A stretch of DNA of 64,000 nucleotides, from the NCBI RefSeq assembly GCF_934668725.1, contig NZ_CAKUOF010000007.1, positions 124,001 to 188,000 on the forward strand. The letters run 5' to 3'. Shown one piece after another: positions 58,309 to 64,000 of this stretch. How positions within the stretch are numbered: the stretch's first letter is position 1; the number at the start of each line of letters is the position of its first letter. The translations under genes were made by a program, and so were the position numbers. The DNA comes from an uncultured Dysgonomonas sp. GTDB lineage: Bacteria > Bacteroidota > Bacteroidia > Bacteroidales > Dysgonomonadaceae. Under the pieces are notes generated by a model. The model was given only the letters and a program-made list of their open reading frames with translations, did no database searches and had not been told where the DNA came from.

Positions 58309-59079
58309 ATGAGAGAGAGTCAAGACTTAAAGTTAGCAGTTCTTATTGATGCCGATAATATACCTTATTCAAATATAAAGGGTATGCTTGATGAAATTGC
58401 TAAAATAGGTATACCTACTATAAAAAGAATATACGGAGACTGGACTAAACCAACAGTCTCCGGATGGAAGCAGCCTTTACTGGAACATGCTATAACTCCC
58501 ATACAGCAATATAGTTACACTACAGGTAAGAACGCAACAGACTCAGCCATGATTATTGATGCCATGGATATACTTCACTCCGATAAGGTAGACGGCTTTT
58601 GCCTAGTTTCGAGTGACAGCGATTTTACCAGATTAGCTGTAAGACTACGGGAATCGAGTATGTTGGTTATCGGTATCGGGGAGAAAAAAACTCCAAAACC
58701 GTTTATTGTAGCTTGCGACAAATTTATTTACATCGAAATACTCGGAAATTCTGAGGTAGAAACATCCGACACACAACAAGATTCAACATCTTTAAATCAA
58801 TCTAAAACTGATAAAGATTCCAATATAGAACCTATTAATAAAAAACTGATACAATTACTTAAAAATACCGTTCAGGACTTAGCCGATGATGATGGATGGG
58901 CTTTTCTTGGAGATATGGGTAATCTTATTATCAAAAAGAGACCTGATTTTGATCCTCGAAATTATGGCTACCCTAAACTTACACCAATGATAAAGTCTCT
59001 GAACAAAATCTTTGATATAGATGTGAGAGTTGCAGATAAAAAACATATCAAACATATATACGTAAAAATTAAGGAATAG
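58309..59079 (+). CDS. NYN-domain nuclease with C-terminal OST-HTH/LOTUS domain
   Basis: The 256-residue protein has a PIN-like NYN domain (residues 8-150), with acidic residues Asp14 and Asp16 in LIDADN and the SSDSDFTRLAVRLRE motif. A linker of about 35 polar residues follows, then an OST-HTH/LOTUS domain (GWAFLGDMGNLIIKKRPDFDPRNYGYPKL). The first is an RNase-type fold and the second an RNA-binding fold, so it probably cuts or binds structured RNA. The target is unknown. Confidence 0.9.
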   Translation: MRESQDLKLAVLIDADNIPYSNIKGMLDEIAKIGIPTIKRIYGDWTKPTVSGWKQPLLEHAITPIQQYSYTTGKNATDSAMIIDAMDILHSDKVDGFCLVSSDSDFTRLAVRLRESSMLVIGIGEKKTPKPFIVACDKFIYIEILGNSEVETSDTQQDSTSLNQSKTDKDSNIEPINKKLIQLLKNTVQDLADDDGWAFLGDMGNLIIKKRPDFDPRNYGYPKLTPMIKSLNKIFDIDVRVADKKHIKHIYVKIKE

Positions 59080-59102
59080 TCTAAGTTCAATCTACTTATA
59101 TA

Positions 59103-60014
59103 ATGAAATATCCTTTCTTGATTTTTCTATTGTTGATTGGCTACGTATCTTTTATCTCTGCCCAAGAAGATACAATAAGAATACGTAGGCAATCCGAATC
59201 CATACCCCCTATCTCTGATTCTTTACTGTTAAACAGAGATATGGTTAATATCGAAGCTACGACTAACAGTCTGACTAACATTTTAGAAAGTAGTGTTTTT
59301 GAAACTCCACAGAATGAAATGACCCTACATTTAGATGAGGTTACACCAAAGAAGGGATTCTTCAATTCTTCGTATTCAAAATTCATTATCCCTACCACAT
59401 TAATAACTTATGGTGTATTAACAAGAACTAATAAGTCTTTGAGAAACCTCGATCTCAGTACCAATAATGAGGTCGGAGAGCATATTTCTAAGAAAAATCC
59501 TTTTGATAACTATATACAGTTTGCTCCTGCTGCAGCTGTATATGGATTGGATTTCGCAGGTATAAAAGCAAAGCATAATTTCAGAGACAGAACACTCATT
59601 ATGACAACAGCTTACCTCATAATGGGGGTTACCGTAGCTACAATGAAGACAACAACACATATTGAACGTCCTAATGGTTCTAACGACAATTCTTTTCCTT
59701 CGGGACATACTGCAACAGCTTTTGTCGGGGCTCATATCCTTTTTACGGAGTATAAAGACATCTCTCCTTGGATAGGAATTGGAGGATATACAGTAGCAAC
59801 CGCAACCGCAACAATGCGAATACTAAATAAGAAGCATTGGGTTAGCGACGTAGTTACAGGTGCAGGTATAGGCATATTAAGTGCCGAACTGAGCTATATA
59901 CTCCTTCCTGTATGGCATAATATATTGGGGATAAAACAAACTGAAAAAAGTCTCGTAATAGTCCCAATAGCCAATCGTGAAAATATGGGAATGGCATTAG
60001 CTTATACTTTTTAA
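59103..60014 (+). CDS. PAP2-family phosphatase
   Basis: This 303-residue protein has a signal peptide (cleavage after ISAQ). The membrane-associated PAP2 core has the three motifs KTTTHIERP, PSGHTATAF and KHWVSDVVTGAGIG. Family members dephosphorylate lipid phosphates such as undecaprenyl pyrophosphate or lipid A 1-phosphate. The signal peptide suggests the active site faces the periplasm. It follows the NYN gene by 23 bases on the same strand and precedes a lipoprotein gene, so it may be in an operon. Confidence 0.9.
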   Translation: MKYPFLIFLLLIGYVSFISAQEDTIRIRRQSESIPPISDSLLLNRDMVNIEATTNSLTNILESSVFETPQNEMTLHLDEVTPKKGFFNSSYSKFIIPTTLITYGVLTRTNKSLRNLDLSTNNEVGEHISKKNPFDNYIQFAPAAAVYGLDFAGIKAKHNFRDRTLIMTTAYLIMGVTVATMKTTTHIERPNGSNDNSFPSGHTATAFVGAHILFTEYKDISPWIGIGGYTVATATATMRILNKKHWVSDVVTGAGIGILSAELSYILLPVWHNILGIKQTEKSLVIVPIANRENMGMALAYTF

Positions 60015-60065
60015 TTATGCTTTTTTCTATATTTGAAGAATATTTTTAGAGAATAAAATACAATT

Positions 60066-61019
60066 ATGAAAATACATTATACAATTACCTTTTTCTGTCT
60101 ATTCTTTGGAATCTGTTTATCCGCATGTAATAATACGGATAAACAAGCGTCAACCAGTGTGCAAAAAAAAGAACGGAAGTTTATAATGCCTATAGTACCA
60201 GACGAACTAGTAGTTCCATTAGACAGAGCAAATTATCTTGTGATACACTATTGGGACAATTTTGACTTCTCCGATACTGCATATATACATTTGCCAAGCA
60301 TCACAGAACAAGCCATGGCCGATTATATTGAGATTTTACCTCATGCTAATAAAGATACAGCCTCTAATTCAATAAAAAACACATTAATAAAGGCTGAGAT
60401 AAATAATGATATGCGTAGCTATTTTCTGGATATATATAATAAATATCTTTATGATCCGAATTCTCCTTTACGAAACGAAGAGTTCTATATCCCTGTATTA
60501 AGCTATATCCTAGAATCCGAAAAAACGAATGAGACAGATAAAGAGCGTGCTGATTTTAAACTGAAAATGTTATTGAAAAACAGAATTGGTGAAAAGGCTA
60601 CTAATTTCACATATACCTTAGCCTCGGGAAAGACCGGTACTCTATATGATATAAAGAGTGAGTATACAATTGTGCTATTCTACAATCCCGATTGTCATGC
60701 TTGTGCTGAGCTGATAAAGGCAATAAAGGGTTCAAATATTATTAATGAAAAGTTAGAGAACAAATCTATTACGATACTATCATTTTATCCGGATGCCGAT
60801 TTAGAAATTTGGAAAAAACATCTGAACGACATTCCCTGTTTATGGATAAACGGATATGATAAAAATCAAATTGTTCAAAATAAAAGGCTCTACGATTTAA
60901 AAGCAATACCCACACTCTATTTACTTGATTCAAATAAACAGATTATATTAAAGGATGTAGATTTTTATGTTCTTCAAAAATGGTTATCTGAAAATAAACC
61001 AATAATTATTTCCCGTTAA
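60066..61019 (+). CDS. Thioredoxin-like lipoprotein with DUF5106-type N-terminus
   Basis: This protein (317 residues) has a lipoprotein signal ending in CLSAC. An N-terminal helical domain (DRANYLVIHYWDNFDFSDTAYIHLPSITEQAMADY) matches DUF5106. A thioredoxin-like C-terminal domain follows with an active site CHAC in FYNPDCHACAELIKAI, a two-Cys variant of CxxC. It is probably tethered to the outer or inner membrane and reduces or isomerises periplasmic thiols. The gene lies 51 bases after the PAP2 gene. Confidence 0.85.
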   Translation: MKIHYTITFFCLFFGICLSACNNTDKQASTSVQKKERKFIMPIVPDELVVPLDRANYLVIHYWDNFDFSDTAYIHLPSITEQAMADYIEILPHANKDTASNSIKNTLIKAEINNDMRSYFLDIYNKYLYDPNSPLRNEEFYIPVLSYILESEKTNETDKERADFKLKMLLKNRIGEKATNFTYTLASGKTGTLYDIKSEYTIVLFYNPDCHACAELIKAIKGSNIINEKLENKSITILSFYPDADLEIWKKHLNDIPCLWINGYDKNQIVQNKRLYDLKAIPTLYLLDSNKQIILKDVDFYVLQKWLSENKPIIISR

Positions 61020-61224
61020 AACTAATTATACAAAAGCTCTCGAATCTGTTGTCAGCCCCATTAGTAGCTTTACTATTCGAGCCAGAATATAGCTCAGCTG
61101 AAGGGCAATCCAACTCACCCCATCTCATAAATAATTGTTTATCTGATTATTATTCACTATATTCACAAAAAACCAGCTTGAGAAAGTTGTTTTATTTATT
61201 TACTTATATATAAATAGTGTGAAT

Positions 61225-61470
61225 ATGGAAACTAAAAAAAAGACATCCCTCAAAAGTAAAGAAGGGGCAATTAATCGTTCCGAACGTGTCAGAGCAAATG
61301 ACCTTGTAAGTCAGATGTTGGAAGAGCACAAGAAAAGAATAGGTGATGTTGTTTGTGTAGTGGTTGACAGTAGAACATCAATTGAACTACCTGCCAGTTT
61401 AACCCCAGAAGAGAGAAATGAGCATGTGAAGAATTATATAAAAAATATGGGGCTAAGGCAAACCAAATAG
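61225..61470 (+). CDS. Small hypothetical protein
   Basis: The protein has 81 residues from the ATG at 61225 (METKKKTSLKSKEG); a GTG two codons earlier is less likely. It is highly charged, with a basic start and a C-terminal helical part (SLTPEERNEHVKNYIKNMGLRQTK). There is no signal or membrane segment and no domain I recognise. It stands alone before a strong terminator. Confidence 0.6.
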   Translation: METKKKTSLKSKEGAINRSERVRANDLVSQMLEEHKKRIGDVVCVVVDSRTSIELPASLTPEERNEHVKNYIKNMGLRQTK

Positions 61471-61531
61471 CTTCTATGTAGAAAAACAAATGGTATTTTT
61501 TCGATCAATACTGATGTCTAACTAATAATTT

Positions 61532-61585
61532 AATATTTAAAATAAAAGGCTGCCATTTATTTAGCAGCCTTTTATTTTAAATATT
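61532..61585. terminator. Strong bidirectional terminator
   Basis: A 22-base-pair stem (61532-61553 with 61564-61585), flanked by A and T runs, separates the small gene and the DUF4136 gene, which converge here. Confidence 0.9.
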
Positions 61586-61598
61586 GTAGTACAAAAAC

Positions 61599-62225
61599 TT
61601 ATTTAGACTTTACTGTTGTATTTACAATAGTTGCAGGAGGGAAACTGGCAAACATCTTAGAGACATATTTTGTGATCTTTTCATCAGCATTGCGTCCGAA
61701 GTTTTTGTCAATATCTCGGTTACCTGCTGCATGCCATACCAGATTATTAGTACGAGCATCAATCAAGTCAATCAACAATGAACCCTTATGATAAATATCA
61801 ACATTATGCTGAGTACGTGCAACGCTTGACCCGGTCATCATCATAGGACCACCCCACATGTAAGGACGATGAAAACCTCCCATGCCCATGCCGCCCATAC
61901 CCATACCCATACCGGTAGTCATAGTGGTGCTAGAATGTGATTCTCTTGATTCAACAAAAGCAAGACAGTTTACCCATAAATCGGGAGTTGCGGATTCTGT
62001 TAATCCTCGTTCGACAAGTGCTGCTTTTATAGCTTCATAGATACGATTTCTATTTAATTGGCTAATAGTTTGAGCTTCAGCATCCAACTTATAAATTCCA
62101 AATGTTTTATACTTCGAAAAATCAACGCTACGGTCGTAGTCCGTTGACACAGTCAATGACGATTTACACGAAGCAAACATCAATGCGCTAAATAATACCA
62201 GCGAAAAAAGTCTTAAAGTTCTCAT
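61599..62225 (-). CDS. DUF4136 lipoprotein with Met/Gly-rich insert
   Basis: This 208-residue protein has a lipoprotein signal ending in MFASC. The DUF4136 core (YDRSVDFSKYKTFGIY, RIYEAIKAALVERGL, GSLLIDLIDARTNNLVWHAAG) is interrupted at residues 99-133 by a Met/Gly-rich stretch (GMGMGMGGMGMGG). The insert may bind metal, for example copper, or be a flexible linker. The function of DUF4136 is not established. Confidence 0.85.
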   Translation of the reverse strand: MRTLRLFSLVLFSALMFASCKSSLTVSTDYDRSVDFSKYKTFGIYKLDAEAQTISQLNRNRIYEAIKAALVERGLTESATPDLWVNCLAFVESRESHSSTTMTTGMGMGMGGMGMGGFHRPYMWGGPMMMTGSSVARTQHNVDIYHKGSLLIDLIDARTNNLVWHAAGNRDIDKNFGRNADEKITKYVSKMFASFPPATIVNTTVKSK

Positions 62226-62411
62226 AATTTTATAATTTAATTTCTATGTGTAAATGCTAGCTAAGTTTTCGTACTATCTTAACAAGAAATAACACTATAT
62301 TGTTTTATAGTTTTCACTTTTCGAGTCAATTAAGCTAAATAATCCATTTTACATCACACTTTATAACATTATTTATAAAAACATGTTCACAAGGTTTCTG
62401 ATGGTAGATAC

Positions 62412-62456
62412 AAAAAAAAGTGCTTATAGTTTTTTCAACTATAAGCACTTTTTTTA
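62412..62456 (-). terminator. Intrinsic terminator after the VOC/SRPBCC operon
   Basis: AAAAAAAGTGCTTATAG pairs with CTATAAGCACTTTTTTT around a nine-base loop. On the minus strand it ends the operon of four genes at 62508-64000. The remaining part of 62226-62507 shows nothing else. Confidence 0.85.
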
Positions 62457-62507
62457 GAAGTAGTCTTTCTAATGTTTTATATACAAGTAAAAGAATACAA
62501 GACCAAC

Positions 62508-62980
62508 TCAGGCATTTTTTATCTTTTCGAGATCAAATTTTCTCATCTCCATAAATACACTCATTATTTTTTCGGCTTTAACCGGATCTTTCATTAATTC
62601 AGAAAGTATAGATGGTACTATTTGCCAGGAAAGTCCATATTTATCCTTAAGCCATCCACAATAGCTTTCTTCTCCACCGTCACCGGTAAGTTTATCCCAG
62701 TAATAGTCTATTTCTTGTTGACTATCACAAAATACCTGTAACGATATTGATTCATTGAATTGAAAAGCTGAACCTCCGTTTAATGCTGTTAGAGACTGCC
62801 CGTTTATTTCAAATTCGATGGTCAATACTGTCCCCTCTTTCTGATGATGAATATCAAATCCTTCTTTGCCATAATAACCTACTCCTTCAATTTTTGAATC
62901 TCTAAAAATCGAAGTATAAAATTTTACAGCTTCTTCGGCTTGATTATCAAACCAAAGACATGGTCTAATTTTTTTTTCAT
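62508..62980 (-). pseudogene. PhnB-like VOC-family protein, frameshifted in a nine-A tract
   Basis: The frame ending in KFDLEKIKNA is open back to RPCLWFDNQAEEAVKFYTSI and continues through IEFEINGQSLTALNGG and GEESYCGWLKDKYGLSWQ, a complete PhnB-type domain. No ATG, GTG or TTG opens that frame near its 5' end. An ATG at 62980 overlaps the TGA of the SRPBCC gene (ATGA), the expected coupled start. It leads through nine A residues (62977-62969) into another frame. One more A, or two fewer, would restore the protein. This may be a sequencing error, a phase-variable tract, slippage or a broken gene. Confidence 0.75.
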
Positions 62981-63411
62981 CTTTTCGGTAATTGATGCTC
63001 TACATATTTTTGAAAATTATCCAGAATAGCTTGCCAACCTTGTTGTTGCATTTCTATGGGATGAATATCTTCAACTTCAAAAGATTCTATAATTTGAACT
63101 TTATGATCTACATTCATAAAAATTATTCTAACCCTGCGACCGTCTTCAAGCGTATAGTTTATCTCTTGTCGATCAATTATATCACCATAAGTACCTCCAA
63201 AGTCAAACCCGACAGAACCTTTTTTAGCTTCAATTCTATAGGTAAACTTCCCTCCTTTTCTCAAATCATTACTTACGTCGGGTGTATGCCAATCTTCAGA
63301 AGCATTATTCCATTTAATTATATCAGCAGGAGTGATCCAACATTTCCAAACAACATCCATCGCTGCATCAATCAGCACTTCTACCGTAACGATATCTCTA
63401 TGTTTTACCAT
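62977..63411 (-). CDS. SRPBCC (AHSA1/START-like) protein
   Basis: This 144-residue protein has the typical VEVLIDAAMDVVWKCWITPADIIKWNNASEDWHTP start. GKFTYRIEAKKGSVGFDFGGTYGDI and the C-terminal MQQQGWQAILDNFQKYVE follow, as in activator of Hsp90 ATPase-like proteins. The fold is a lipid- or hydrophobic-ligand-binding cavity; the ligand is unknown. The gene overlaps the next gene by four bases and belongs to a minus-strand operon with VOC genes. Confidence 0.88.
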   Translation of the reverse strand: MVKHRDIVTVEVLIDAAMDVVWKCWITPADIIKWNNASEDWHTPDVSNDLRKGGKFTYRIEAKKGSVGFDFGGTYGDIIDRQEINYTLEDGRRVRIIFMNVDHKVQIIESFEVEDIHPIEMQQQGWQAILDNFQKYVEHQLPKR

Positions 63412-63453
63412 TCTGAAAACATTTTAAATATTATGGAAGCATCCTCTACATTG

Positions 63454-63840
63454 TTATTTCAGCGAATGTATTCCTATACAATTTCCTTCAGTATCCAAGA
63501 CTAATGATATAAAACCATATTCGCCAATCGAAAACTTGGGTTTCAGGATTTTTCCTCCGGCGACCTCTACCCTCTTTTGTTCTATTTCACAATCGTAAGA
63601 AGAAAAATATACTATTGTACTATTTCCGCCAGGCTCCATACCCTCCATCTTAACCAATGCCCCGGAAGAGTTAGGGGCATCTTCGTCCATTTCAAAAACG
63701 ACCATCTTTATATCCGAATTATCAGGAGCTGGTATCTCATACAGTTCACGCTCAAACACTTTTTCGTAAAACTTTTTTGCACGTTCCAAATCACTAACAT
63801 AAATTTCGAACCAGCCTACAGGATTTGTTATCTTTTTCAT
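63454..63840 (-). CDS. VOC-family protein (glyoxalase/bleomycin-resistance-like)
   Basis: The protein has 128 residues, a single-module VOC protein. GWFEIYVSDLERAKKFYEKVFERELYEI is the N-terminal beta-alpha unit, and EYGFISLVLDTEGNCIGIHSLK the C-terminal one, with a possible metal ligand in the last strand. The gene starts four bases after the previous gene's stop, so it is part of the same operon. The substrate is unknown. Confidence 0.88.
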   Translation of the reverse strand: MKKITNPVGWFEIYVSDLERAKKFYEKVFERELYEIPAPDNSDIKMVVFEMDEDAPNSSGALVKMEGMEPGGNSTIVYFSSYDCEIEQKRVEVAGGKILKPKFSIGEYGFISLVLDTEGNCIGIHSLK

Positions 63841-63844
63841 ACGA

Positions 63845-64000
63845 TTACTTGTTATCAGTATTCTGTTCTACATTAATCATCCAGTTTATTCCAAACCGAT
63901 CAGTAAACATTCCAAAATAAGCATTCCAGAAAGTATCGCCCATAGGCACACCTACAGTACCATCCTTTGATAGTGCTCCAAATACTCTATCGGCTTCTTC
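63845..64000 (-). CDS. PhnB-like VOC protein, partial at window edge
   Basis: Only the last 51 residues are visible: DRVFGALSKDGTVGVPMGDT, then FWNAYFGMFTDRFGINWMIN and a short acidic tail. This is the conserved C-terminal half of the PhnB/3-demethylubiquinone-methyltransferase-like VOC group. The start lies outside the window. It is the first visible gene of the operon. Confidence 0.8.
   Translation of the reverse strand, partial: EEADRVFGALSKDGTVGVPMGDTFWNAYFGMFTDRFGINWMINVEQNTDNK

Noticed and set aside
62508..62825. Short VOC gene with a TTG start
   Set aside because: It cuts the domain in half. The open frame continues upstream to residues that complete a PhnB module, so a frameshift near 62969 explains it better.
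1..64000. CRISPR arrays, rRNA or tRNA genes, insertion sequences
   Set aside because: All long intergenic stretches were read. No repeat-spacer pattern, cloverleaf, rRNA-like block or transposase was found.

Overview
The window is a chromosomal segment of a Bacteroidales bacterium. The evidence is the low GC content, Bacteroidetes-type promoters (TTTG about 17-19 bases before TAnnTTTG), lipoprotein signals ending in SSC or PSC, an Oar-like TonB-dependent receptor, Mfa1/FimB-type fimbrial genes, bactofilin, and C-terminal tail-fibre modules. A Dysgonomonas-like genus is my best guess, held with moderate confidence. No rRNA, tRNA, CRISPR array or insertion sequence was seen.

Region 1 (1-29.2 kb) is mostly housekeeping on both strands. 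It holds a zinc-ribbon protein (partial) and Nif3-like protein, a tail-fibre-like secreted protein, a MaoC hydratase, ffh, folD, prfC, a DsbA-like oxidoreductase overlapping a Crp/Fnr regulator, a ROK protein, a two-gene radical-SAM DNA-metabolism module, a TonB receptor followed by a nucleotide-pyrophosphatase-like enzyme, Ppx/GppA, a HipA-like kinase with DUF3037, a class A PBP, an IclR regulator with a DUF1349 protein, and sbcDC. A compact candidate small RNA lies on the minus strand at about 5730-5803, with a clean promoter and an intrinsic terminator.

Region 2 (29.3-47.3 kb) is one long minus-strand cell-surface cluster. Read in the direction of transcription it encodes a short DUF3868 protein, the major Mfa1-like fimbrillin, a FimB/Mfa2-like anchor, DUF3575, an OmpA/PD40 protein, a beta-propeller/Calx-beta protein, three fimbrillin-like lipoproteins (two with BACON domains), small proteins, an outer-membrane barrel, a bactofilin and a large lipoprotein.

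Region 3 (47.3-52.8 kb) looks like the control unit of that cluster. An AraC-family gene sits in a 1.29-kb segment bounded by inverted 25-bp sites (21 bp perfectly matched). Each site has two 9-bp arms around an asymmetric 7-bp spacer, as expected for tyrosine-recombinase crossover sites. Outward-facing promoters lie near both ends. The left site is only about 40 bp from the first fimbrial gene. A tyrosine recombinase and two tandemly duplicated HTH-like proteins follow. I infer a phase-variable DNA inversion that reconnects the fimbrial operon to different promoters. This is the most interesting part of the window.

Region 4 (53-64 kb) holds a sialate O-acetylesterase, a P2-type cation ATPase, an NYN-LOTUS protein, a PAP2 phosphatase, a thioredoxin-like lipoprotein, a DUF4136 lipoprotein, and an operon of VOC and SRPBCC proteins. 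One VOC gene is frameshifted in a nine-A tract directly after its start codon.
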